A stretch of DNA of 37,718 nucleotides from Thamnocephalis sphaerospora (Eukaryota; Zoopagomycota; Zoopagomycetes; Zoopagales; Sigmoideomycetaceae), in assembly GCA_003614735.1 (NCBI GenBank), contig KZ992507.1:1-37718 (forward strand), written 5' to 3'. Below, in pieces: positions 1 through 10,191 of the stretch (position 1 is the first letter of the stretch; each line of letters starts with the position of its first letter). Under the pieces are notes generated by a model, which saw only the letters and a program-made list of their open reading frames with translations, was not told the origin of the DNA and made no database searches. The position numbers and the translations under genes are program-made.

Positions 1-43
1 CGTCGCCGTCTACCGCCTTTCCCGCAACGACACGTTCTTCAGC

Positions 44-1932
44 ATGACCGACCTTCAGCAGCCGCAGGTGCCCGGTGTCGCCACCGAGGTGCACTCCATG
101 TATGACACCATTCTCATTCTGGACTTTGGCTCCCAGTACTCGCACCTGATCACGCGCCGAGTCCGCGAAGCCGGCGTCTACTGCGAGCTGCTCCCATGCA
201 CCCAGAAAATCGACGACCTGCACTTCAAGCCAACCGGTACGTTGGCGACCGGGCAGAGCCTGTTGGCCGCTCAGCGGCACCATGGAGGCCACGGCACGCG
301 TAGTTGGTTGGCCGTGCTGCTGCTACATATAGCTGATGCAGCGCTTGCCCACGACTTGAATATGCACCTGCTTCCCATGCACAGGCGTGATCCTCTCGGG
401 CAGCCCGTACTCGGTCTACGACAAGGATGCACCCCGCGTGGACCCAAAGGTGTTTGAGCTAGGCGTGCCTGTGCTTGGCATCTGCTACGGTCTGCAGGTG
501 AGTGCGTGAAACCACGCCAACTGCGCGCTCCCCGTGGGCTTGTCCTGCGTGGCTACCTGTCTTTGTGCGCTCACCATCTGTTGTAACGATACGTTGTTGC
601 TAGGAAATCGCGTGGAACCACGGCGGACGCGTTGATCCGCACGACAAGCGCGAGTACGGCCACGCCATCGTGCAGATCGACCGCCACGAAAGCCACCCGA
701 CGGCCAATCTGCTGTTTGAAGGCATTGGCGCCGAGACAAAGGTCTGGATGAGCCATGGCGACCAGCTCAGCGTCATGCCAGAGGGTTTCCGCGTGATCGG
801 CCACACTGCCACCGCGCCGTACGCCGCCATTGCGCACGAGGAGAAGCTTATGTTTGGTATTCAGTTCCACCCAGAAGTGACGCACAGCGAACAGGGTGTG
901 AAGATCCTGAGCAACTTTGTGCTAGGCGTGTGCAAGTGCCGCAGCAACTGGTCCATGGACTCGTTTGTGGAGAAGGAGATTGAGCGTATCCGCGCCATCG
1001 TCGGCACAGATGCCGAGGTGGTCGGTGCCGTGAGCGGTGGCGTGGACAGCACCGTTGCCGCCAAGATCATGCACAGCGCTATTGGCGACCGCTTCCACGC
1101 CATTCTCGTGGACAACGGCGTGATGCGCCTGAACGAGTGCGAGACCGTCAAGGAACAGCTGTCGAACAAGCTGGGCATCAACCTGAAGGTGGTTGACGCC
1201 AGCGAAGAGTTCCTCGGCCGGCTGAAGGGCGTGACCGATCCGGAGCGCAAGCGCAAGATCATCGGCAACACCTTCATCGAGGTGTTTGAGCGCGAGGCTG
1301 CCGCTCTCGACAAGGAGAACGAGGCCAAGGGCCGCGGCAAGATCGAGTATTTGCTCCAGGGCACCCTGTACCCGGATGTGATCGAGAGCATCTCGTTCAA
1401 GGGACCGTCTGCCACCATCAAGACGCACCACAACGTTGGTGGTCTGCTGGAGGACATGCGCCTGAAGCTGATCGAGCCGCTGCGCGAGCTGTTCAAGGAC
1501 GAAGTGCGCGCGCTTGGCAAGGTGCTCGACATTGACGAGGAGCTGGTCTGGCGCCATCCCTTCCCTGGCCCCGGCCTCGCCATCCGCGTTCTCGGCGAGG
1601 TGACCAAGGCCCAGGTCGACATCTGCCGCCAGGCGGACCACATTTACCTTTCTGAGATTCGCGCGGCTGGTCTGTACCGCAAGATTTCTCAGGCGTACGC
1701 CGCACTCCTGCCGATTCGCTCGGTCGGCGTGATGGGCGACCAGCGCACCTACGAGCAGGTCATTGCCCTGCGCGCTGTGGAGACCACCGACTTTATGACC
1801 GCCGACTGGTTCCCCATGCCGGTGGAGGTGCTTAAGCGCATGAGCCAGCGCATCATCAACGAAGTGCGTGGCGTCAACCGGGTGGTGTACGACGTTAGCT
1901 CCAAGCCGCCGAGCACCATCGAATGGGAGTAA
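44..1932 (+). CDS. GUA1: GMP synthase (glutamine-hydrolysing)
   Basis: Converts XMP to GMP with ATP and glutamine, the last step of guanine nucleotide synthesis in the cytosol. Proposed exons are 44-236, 385-497 and 604-1932 (544 aa; the yeast enzyme is about 525). Phases match and the family sequence is unbroken across both introns (148 and 106 nt). The class I glutaminase domain comes first: DFGSQYS, then the nucleophile Cys in GICYGLQ at the end of exon 2, and the His-Glu pair in FHPEVTH. The ATP pyrophosphatase domain follows with the P-loop SGGVDSTV, then the C-terminal dimerisation domain ending PPSTIEWE. The ATG at 44 is the first in frame; only 43 bases lie upstream, so the promoter is largely outside the window. 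It converges with the auxilin gene. No defects are visible. Confidence 0.98.
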
Positions 1933-2173
1933 GCCCTCCGCTATAGCAATCGGGCGCTGCCTTGCATTAAATATTTGCAGCATAGAAATCTCGATGCACT
2001 GCAACATGTATCGCGCGGGCCTGGCGAATGGTGCGCAAATGTGCGCTTTTATGATGCAGCTTGTCGATGCAATATGCACGGAAAAGGGCGGCAAAAAGCA
2101 AGTATTAGGTGGTGGTGGTGGTGGTGGTGGCGCGGGCAGTGGTATGGCGACAGGCTGTGTCACGTTCGGTCCG
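1933..2173. other. Convergent 3' region of GUA1 and auxilin, with a GGT repeat
   Basis: 241 bases between two stop codons. It holds a run of seven to eight GGT units at about 2109-2130. No gene is seen; it must carry both 3' UTRs. Confidence 0.6.
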
Positions 2174-3923
2174 TTACATATTATTCTGCGTCCGGAACGC
2201 GTCCCATGCGCGATTCAACGACACAAACACCTCTTGTGCAATGATTTTCTGCTCTACCGTTGCGTCCTTGGCAACCTGGCATGCGCAAGAGGATGCTAAG
2301 TATCGCCGTGCCATGAATCAGCGCAGCACTGGCGCTGCTTACCTTGTCTGGGTGCAAACGCGCGATGGCACGCATGTAGCGCACTTTAACCTGAGATGGC
2401 GAAATGAGATCTTGCAGACCGCACTGCTTTACACCCGCAGTGGGCCAGAGGATGCTATCCAGGCTGCAGAGTAGCGCACGCAAATTGTCCTCCTTCTGGT
2501 AGCGCCACATGTTCACGCGGGCCTCCACCTGGTCCTTGACAGCAAAGCGATGCTGCTCCTCCTGCTGGGCCTGCTGCTCCTTGCGCCGCATTTCCGCAAC
2601 TGCAGCGCTCTTTTCCACATCCGCGCTACGCAATACGCTTACTGTCAGCACTCAACGCAGAATGGTAACTTCAAGTTTGTCTGACGCTTACCGAGAGGCC
2701 TTGGGCGCGGGCGGCGCCGACGAAGTGCGGGCTGGCGATGTCTGAAAGTTGGCGTTATCTTCAAAGGCAAACCATTCCTGGGCAAACGCGCTGCCTGCGC
2801 CAGCATGAGCAGCTGGTGCTCCACCACCAAAACCGGATGCTGGTGTGCCGGATGCAAAGCCACCAGCACTAGCGGCACGCGCGCCACCGCCCATGGACGA
2901 GAACCAGTCTTGCTCAAACGCCGTCTTGGCCTGGTTAGTACCGGCATTTCCTGCGGGAGAGAAAGAGCCAGGCTGACTGGTAGACGATACGGACGGCGAG
3001 GACGTTGATGTAGACGACGTGAACGAGGGCGACCAAGGATCGTGGCGCGGCGGTGGCCGTTGCTGCTGCTGCTGAGTTGCATGTTGCCGAGCCTGTCGAC
3101 ACTGGCGTGCACCTTCCGTAGCCGCCACGCCAGCGCCATGACCGGCAGCACGGTCAAATTCACGCGCTGCTTCTTCAAATCGCTCCATCGCCTGCAACGC
3201 AGTCGCTCGCCGGAGTAGCGCTTTGCGCAGCTGGTCCACGTAAACGACGCCATCCCGTGTCACGCTAGTCTCGCCGCCCACGAGTGTGATCACCAGAGCG
3301 CAATCGTCCGTGGCAGCACGATGGTCGCCATTTTTGAGCCGAGCTGCTGCACGATTGTTATACAGTGGTATCAAATGTGCGTGCCCAGACGGGAGCGTGT
3401 CAATGGCCTGTGTGTAGGCGCGCTCTGCATCCAAAAATCGGCCAAGCTTAAACTGCTCGTTGCCCTGTTGGCGCAATTTTTCGGCATTCTGCACCTGCTG
3501 CTGCACGCCAGTGTCCATCGGCGGCGCCGTCGGTTGTGCGGATGATGGACTAGGTGGTGCGGGGGCCGGTCGGCGCGCTCCACCACTGCTGCTGCTACGT
3601 CGCGACGCGGTTGGCGTAGGCGGGGAAAGCGTTGCGCTATTATTGGCCGATGATGATACAGGCGTTGTGGTGGCGGACGATGATGTTGTGTCCACCGACT
3701 GTACCGGAGATTTGGGCGGCAGTGGTGGTGTAGGTCGAGGGCGGGGATTTGTGGAACTGGACGACGCTGGTCGCGCCTTGTCTGCATTTCCAGCGGGTGC
3801 ATCGCGGTAAGGACGGAAGATCGGGCCATCCTCGTCTAACCGTTGTGCATCCTCCTCATCGCTATACAGCGTGGCCCTGTTATAAGCACTAGTTCGACGC
3901 CGGCCACGACCGTGATTGCCAGA

Positions 3924-3968
<45 letters not shown>

Positions 3969-5452
3969 ATAGGCCTCCACCTTTTCTTGAATGATCGTCT
4001 TGGACTGCTGATAAAACGACGTTGCCTTGCTGAAAACGCTTTGACGTATTCCCTCGGCGGCATTCCAAAGCCGGTCCGACTGTGACTGAAGATTGCCGTC
4101 TTCCATGTGATCACCTGGTCTTCCAGCGCTATGTGCATTGTCATCCGCCTCATCATCACTCACGACACTTGACAGTGGCCGTCCATGACGACTACCACGC
4201 GACGGACGAGGTGGTTTGGATGACGGGCGATTGGCTGGGTGCTCGGCGTCGCGACCCTGCACCAGCATTTCTACCGCAGCCTCAACGTCGCCCTTGCTCG
4301 ATGCCAATGCCGTGCGAGCCTGCTCTGCCTCAAATCCCATTTCTACAATCTGTGCAATGTCGTGATCCATTTTATCCTGTTCTCCTGCTGGTCGTGGCGG
4401 CCTAGGAGGTATCGACTAAAGGACAGCCCGGTGTTAAAATAACAGGTCACGCAATCAGTGCATACGCTGACTATACCACACCCACCTCGACTGCACTTGC
4501 GCGCCTCGGCTTGGTGTTCTTGGGTGGTGGTGGTGGTGGTGCTGCTGCTGCTGCTGCATGTGTCGGTTTCTTGGCTGAAACGGGCTCGGCGAGGATGCCC
4601 AGTGGATTGTCGTCGGCCTGCACGGCATCCTCTGGTGCATCCGATGTCTCCTTTGTCCAGTGACCACGCGGGGGCTTGGCCGGAGCTGTTGTGGATGTGC
4701 CAGCAGCTGTGCCATTGGAAGTCTAATAACCAAAATCATAAGACACCATGCAGCGTCGCTCCACCACAAGGCACCTACCGCAAATGCTTTTCCTTGGCTT
4801 TCAAGAAGATCCAGATTCCACGGATCCGCCGGTGGCGCCGCTGACGCATTTTTGTCGGATACAGGTACGTTGGCCGGTGAAGATGTGCGTGATCTGGCGC
4901 CAGGCAGGCGTCAGATACATGCATATATGCAGAAAGATCGGCCGCAAAGCATACTTACAGATCATTGAGCGTCGGGGTGCCCTTTGAAGCAGCCGCTGTC
5001 GGTGTCTTTCTCATTTTTGGCGCGCCACCCAATCCTAGCAGATCGCCAAATGGGTCTGCGGCCGTGCGGCCGACATTGACCTCGGGCAAGGGCGAGGCAG
5101 ACCGACTTGTTGGGCCCGAGGAGCGGTTTGGCTGCAGAATTCCGCCCGTGCCCTTGGCGCCCGGTGGCGGCGGCACGGCAGGCGACGACGCCGGCTTGTC
5201 GCCCATATGTTCCCAAAGATTGCGCATGGCCGCCACGGAGGGTCGCGGCGCCGTTTCGGTATCTGCGTCCGCGCCACCCTTGCCGGAAAGCAGGCCATCA
5301 AAGGGATCACCGCCTGCCTTGGACGTGGTCGGACTGCCCAGGTCTAGGAGATCGCCGGCCTTGTGCTGTGGCGTTATAGGGGCAGGTACGGCCGGCCGGC
5401 GACCGTTGGTACTCCGGGCATCACGCCAGATGAGGTCGTTTAGGTCGTCCAT
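2174..5452 (-). CDS. SWA2: Auxilin-like clathrin uncoating factor (clathrin/AP2 motifs, UBA, TPR, J domain)
   Basis: A J-domain cochaperone that recruits Hsp70 to clathrin-coated vesicles to strip the coat. Proposed exons, high to low: 5452-4959, 4893-4779, 4722-4486, 4415-2692, 2637-2343, 2275-2174; five introns of 54-70 nt; 988 aa. The N-terminus MDDLNDLIW resembles fungal auxilin starts, so I preferred it to an in-frame ATG at 5491. Residues 1-240 hold DPF motifs (DPFDGLL, DPFGDLL), DLLDL and DPWNLDLLES, typical clathrin- and adaptor-binding peptides. A UBA domain lies at about 298-340 (IVEMGF), polyglutamine at about 432-447, TPR repeats at about 590-707, and a C-terminal J domain with the HPD triad (RLHPDK) split from its last helices by the final intron. 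The order UBA-TPR-J matches yeast Swa2. The intron at 2638-2691 ends TAAG instead of the nearby CAG because only TAAG keeps the frame. Confidence 0.93.
3924..3968. repeat. CAG/CTG trinucleotide tract coding for polyglutamine in auxilin
   Basis: A nearly pure CTG run on the plus strand, read as CAG on the coding strand, gives about 15 consecutive glutamines between the UBA and TPR domains. The purity suggests length polymorphism between strains (inference). Confidence 0.9.
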
Positions 5453-5856
5453 GCGCAACAGTATTCGCTGACCAGACGGAGCAGTCACCACCCGCTGTGC
5501 GAATGCAAGGCGGCTAGCTTATCAAGACGCGTATCCAGATGAACGCGGTTATATGCAGCCAGAGCTGACAGAGAGAGAGAAAGAAAGAAAAGGAGAGCAG
5601 GCAGGAAATGCGCGCAGCGACAAGCGTCCAGACTGCTGGCAGATGTGCAGCAAGCGTCGGTAGCCAAAGTGGCCAGCGGTAGGGCGGCAGACGTGGTAGA
5701 CAAGGAGGCGTTCAGGGGAATGAGCGCGTCAAGTAATGTGGATGAAGCGAATTGGAAGGCACATGGGCAAGCAGAAGCGGTTATGCAACAATAATAGCGC
5801 CTGCTTAGCGGACTGGCAGCGACCATGATGTTTGTTTCTCTTCCCTAAACAGTCTC
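5453..5856. promoter_or_regulatory. Shared divergent promoter of auxilin and RAD30
   Basis: 404 bases between two divergent start codons. A purine tract on the plus strand at about 5570-5595 reads as a CT-rich tract upstream of auxilin on its coding strand. No ORF here resembles a gene. The sequence TTCCCTAAACAG just before the RAD30 ATG looks like a splice acceptor, so a 5' UTR intron is possible. Confidence 0.55.
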
Positions 5857-8541
5857 ATGCCAACAGACAACCGCCTTACCTCCGCCCTTGGGCGGCTTTT
5901 GCAAGGCCGCCGAATCTTCCTGCATCTGGACCTTGGTATGTGCCAGTGCTGGCTGCGCGCAAACGGAGTTGCAAACCGTCGGCTAACGGCTGCCTTCCAC
6001 CGACCACCGCGATAGACTGCTTCTACTGCCAAGTCGGTGAGCGGCAAAAGGGTACTGCTGCTTTTGAACGAGAGCACGCGCTGATGCATGCCCGTGCATA
6101 CATGTGACCGACGGCTGGAATATAGAGCAGGTGCGCCTTGGTCTGGATGGGACAAAGCCCATGGCTGTACAGCAATGGCAAGGCCTGATTGCTGTCAATT
6201 ATCCGGCTCGTCGCTACGGGCTGAGCAAGTGAGTAATGACAGTGGAGCGTGATAATAGGCGTGCTCTACGGCCCAGACTCTTACAATGGCGCCTGCCAGA
6301 TACTCTTCGGTTCAAGAAGCGCGAAAGCATTGCCCAAGTATGCGACTATGCGTATTGCGCCAGTAAGATATGACTAATTTGCCGTCAGATATCCAGCTGG
6401 TGCACGTGGCCACCTACGCCAACAATAGTGCCTCCTACGCCTACCACAGCCATCCATCACGACGAACGCACAAAGTAAGCCTGGAGCCTTACCGCCGCGC
6501 AAGCGTGCGCATCTTACACGTTCTTGAAAGCTTTACAAAGTCGATAGAAAAGGCCAGCATTGGTGGGTCAGCGCGGTTGATCGAGTGTGTACATCCGCGG
6601 TGCTAATGCATACACATACACGCCAGCAGATGAGGCGTTTATTGATGTGACAGACATGGTGTTGGAGCGTACGGCCACCAAAGTGTTGCCAGAGAAAACA
6701 TGCTCGATGCTCATAAACGGCTACGAGCAGCGCCGTCGTCAGAATCAGGCGTCAGAGCCGTCAGAAGAGCAGCCAGATGTCGCCGAGGTAAGCGTGCCCT
6801 TTCCTGCGCGAAGCTGGCCGGCCAACACGCATATCCTGCCCGGAGATGCCGATCAAGAGGAGGCTCTTGCGGCAACAAGTACGACAAAAGAGCAACCAGC
6901 GGATGCCACAACACAAGGTGCTCTGGACACCAACTGCAACAACTGGCCAGATTTTTTCCTCAACATTGCTGCGGAAATCTCGGCCGAAATTCGGCACGCT
7001 GTCTTTGATCAGCTTGGCTATACTTGCTCCACAGGTAGCTATGCCGGTCGCTGAAAAACGGTGGTGGCAGCATGGAGCGCTGATAGGACCGCAATCAGGT
7101 ATCGCACACAACAAAACACTAGCTAAACTGGGCTCTGGGCTCAACAAGCCCAACCAGCAGACAGTCGTCCGCGAATGCGCCGTTGCACGTCTGCTGCGCG
7201 ACTATCCTGTGCGCAAAATCCGGAATCTTGGCGGCAAACTTGGACATGAGCTAGTGACCGCATTTGGCGTGGAAAAGGCCGGCGAGGTCTGGTGGGTGAT
7301 AGCAACAGACGCTGTTTGGTTCTATGCTAATACCTCTATCGCAGGAAGTATTCGCTGGAGGAGCTGACGCGCAAGCTAAAATCGCCACTAGACGCACAGC
7401 TTGTGTATAACGTTGTGCGCGGCCTCGATGACAGCGAAAGTAGGTGTGCATGCGATCCATGCACGATGTCCTGCAGCATGCCGGCTCACCATCGGCACAT
7501 GGCGATTGTATCCGCACCAGTCAAACCGCGGCAACTGTGCAAATCAATGGCGGCAGCAAAGTCGGTTTATCCGCCGCTAACGCAGATGGCGGAAGTAGAG
7601 CGGTGGTTGGACGTGCTGGCCGTGGAGATATTCTCGCGAGTACAAGACCACTATGCTGAGCATCGTCGCTGGCCGCAGTCTCTTTCCGTGAGTGCGCAAT
7701 GACTGAGCAAACGATGGCGGGCACCGGCTAAGACCAGAAGCAGATCAATATTGGCACGCAGGATCCGAATGCAGCGTCCGCGTATCACAACTCAAAGCTA
7801 GTGCGCATGATCCCACGCCATGAGCTACTTGCGCCCAACTTACTGGGCAACCGCGCCATTCGTCTACTACGCGACGTGCCAAACTTATTTCCATGCTTTA
7901 GCATCACCTTGAGTGTGTCCAGATTTCAGCAGGAAGAAGATGAGCGCATGAACATTAAGCGATTTTTTAGCGCTGCTTCTACTTCCACAGCGCCCGATGC
8001 CGCACCGGCCGTTGTACCGCGCACGCCACAGCCTGCCTCGCCCACGCTCAAAGCGTGTATTTCTACGCGACCCAGAGTGCTGTCCGAATTTTTCAGCAAA
8101 AATGCCACTGTGCCGCATCACAACGACAAAGACTGCGGAACTATTGCCCGCGAGTCAGCTATGCCGGAGCAGGAGCAGGAAGATGCACTGATTCCTGTGC
8201 ACACATCTGACGATGTCGATGACCCATCCATAGATGCACATTCCCCTCTGGACTGCAATGGCAACGACCAAATCGGACTGCTGCCTGCTAGCAGCAACGA
8301 AAACGACGATGAATTCACGACAGTGTGTGACCAATGTGGCGAACGCGTACACTTCAACGATCTACAAGAACACCACGATTATCATATGGCCATAGCGCTG
8401 GACGCGCAGGAACGCGAGGACTTTCGGCGCACTCTACCTGCGCCTTCTGGTGGATCAAGCTCGGCAACCACGCCCAACAAGCGGCGCAAAGTGAGCGACT
8501 TTTTCGCCCGACAGCCATCATCTTCGCGCGAAAAGCAGTAG
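5857..8541 (+). CDS. RAD30: DNA polymerase eta (Y-family translesion polymerase)
   Basis: Copies past UV photoproducts and other lesions in the nucleus. Proposed exons: 5857-5935, 6016-6036, 6126-6228, 6300-6337, 6389-6562, 6630-7034, 7099-7291, 7345-7439, 7521-7687, 7738-8541 (692 aa, phases all consistent; exon 2 is only 21 nt). Catalytic residues are visible: HLDLDCFYCQVEQVRLG near residue 25, YPARRYGLSK, and SIDEAFIDV with the Asp-Glu pair at about 139-140. The thumb/HhH part GIAHNKTLAKL and IRNLGGKLG follow. Near residue 620 a C2H2 finger (CDQCGERV...HHDYH) matches the Pol eta UBZ ubiquitin-binding finger. The tail has three FF motifs (NIKRFFS, VLSEFFS, VSDFFARQ), the last beside the basic KRRK, typical of PCNA- or Rev1-binding peptides. 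Residues from about 6780 to 6950, between palm and little finger, are poorly conserved. Converges with SEC66. Confidence 0.97.
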
Positions 8542-8780
8542 CCCATTTCGTCGCCACGGCCACCGCCATTACACGCCCCTATTGCTGCATTGCCAGTGTT
8601 TCCTTTGATCATCGAACAAACGACCACGTGTACTGGCTCTTGATGAGCAATTGAAATGTGAAATGGGGCAAGGATATGCTGGGGCGGGTCGAAGAAGCAA
8701 ACAAACACACAGGCTCAGAACAAGCAATGAAAATGAATAGGGCACGCGTGATGGCAGACGTGCTTGCCAACATCACCGCA

Positions 8781-9498
8781 TTACTGCTTCTTGCTGGCAC
8801 GCTTCTTCTTCTCCTCTGCCTCCTCGCGCAGAAGCTCGTCGGTCACCTGCTGGCGCTGGCGCTCAGCCTCCAGCTTCTCCTCCTCTTCCGCCTTGTGCTG
8901 TTCCTCGCGTTCACGCTGTTCCTCGCGCTCGCGCTGTTCCTGCTGCTCACGCTGCATCTCCTCCATCTCCTGCTGCTGCTCCTTTTGCCGCTCGTGCTGC
9001 ACCATTTCGGACGCGGTCTGGAAGATCTGCTGACCCCAGCCTTCCTTCAGCCGATCGGCCTCCTGCACCACCTCCATCAGCTCCAGCTCCATTTCGGCTT
9101 CGGCCGCCTGGAACTGGTTCCACACCGCTTCGCCAATCTGGCCGCTGCGCACGAGGCTGGAAAGAGACGGCTTCTTCTCGCGCAGTTCGTATATCCGCCG
9201 GACATCCTCCACGGCACGATGCATCAGCGTCGTTTTCAGTTCGGCCTCGGCGGCCGGTGTCTCCTGCTCGAGCAAATCGTAGTACTGTTCGCGCGCCGTA
9301 TGCTCCGGGAACCAGCCCTCAACAACGCGATTGACTAAAAGGGCGGAACATCGCCAGGGTTAGCGCGTGCCTAGGCCTGACCTGCGCGCACACGCAGGGC
9401 AGCCTACCGTTGGCCTTGCGCTTGTGGTAGCAGTAGACGAAGGTGCCAAAGGCCACGGCCATGCCGGCCACGTAGCCGGACGCAAGTCCCATCGACAT
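8781..9498 (-). CDS. SEC66: Sec66/Sec71-type subunit of the ER post-translational translocon
   Basis: Part of the Sec63 complex that drives post-translational protein import into the ER. Exons 9498-9408 and 9334-8781 with a 73-nt phase-1 intron ending CTTTTAG; 214 aa (yeast about 206). Residues 5-26 form one membrane segment followed by a basic stretch (YHKRKAN). Across the intron the family signature appears, WFPEHTAREQYYDLL, then HRAVEDVRR, SGQIGEAVW and ADRLKEGWGQ, all typical of Sec66. The last 70 residues are a very charged Glu/Gln/Arg coiled coil ending in lysines, more extreme than I recall for the yeast protein. I chose the ATG at 9498 because it leaves a short lumenal tail; the frame stays open upstream to an ATG at 9756, so a longer N-terminus cannot be excluded. 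Confidence 0.93.
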
Positions 9499-10191
9499 GG
9501 TAAAGACGGTGCGCGCGAGTGTTGAAGCGACGACGGAAGCGTGGACAGCCGGCAGACGACGTCGGCAGAAGCAATAAAGCGAGAAGAGAAGGACTACGAG
9601 CGGCTGCGCGGCGCAGCTGGGGGCAGCGTAGGCTCTCTGCAGAGACTGGCCTGCTGGCGGCCGGTGATTGGGCAGGGTATCCCACTGCGGTGTTGCGCTG
9701 CCTCTTCCCATAAGCGGCACCGCGGAGCTGCACGTAGAGCCACCGTTCCGCGCCATGTCTGCCGCGATCGGCTCCTTACAACTAACAAACCGTCGAGGAT
9801 GAGCGGGAGCTCAACGCAGAGCCAGTGCGCTGCTGTGCGGCTGCGTGCGCGCTCTCTGAGCGTGGTGCGCGGCACAGTGTCGCCGGTGTCCCCGTCTTGC
9901 AAAAAGGCAGGGGTACGCGTGCGCGACAGTGCTCGACCCCCCACACCACCTTTACGAGCACTTATCCCAATCTGAGCGGTAGTTGTCTATTTGACCTAAA
10001 GAAAACATGTAGTGATGTAAATATCCGTACCAGGGGGCCCAATCACACAGGGATGGGCTGCAGCATCGCGTCACACGCTGCCCAACTACCTGTTCGCACA
10101 TATACACCAGAGCATCGGCCCCTTTGCTCATCAGTTTGTTGTTTTCTCGTTCAGCGTCGGTCCGTGGCATTCCCCCGTGCATTTACTAGCT
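9499..10191. other. Divergent spacer between SEC66 and KEX1
   Basis: About 690 bases holding the promoters of two secretory-pathway genes. ORFs here overlap one another without family resemblance and I take none as genes. Confidence 0.5.

Noticed and set aside
922-2163. 413-codon open frame antisense to GMP synthase
   Set aside because: It mirrors the highly biased codons of a clearly conserved gene and has no family resemblance of its own.
6788-6845. Possible intron inside RAD30 exon 6 (GTAAGC...GGAG)
   Set aside because: Removal of 58 nt would shift the frame, and the region reads open as a variable linker.
9319-9756. Long N-terminal extension of SEC66 from the ATG at 9756
   Set aside because: It would put about 86 residues with a second hydrophobic run before the single expected membrane helix; the ATG at 9498 fits the family better. 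Not fully excluded.
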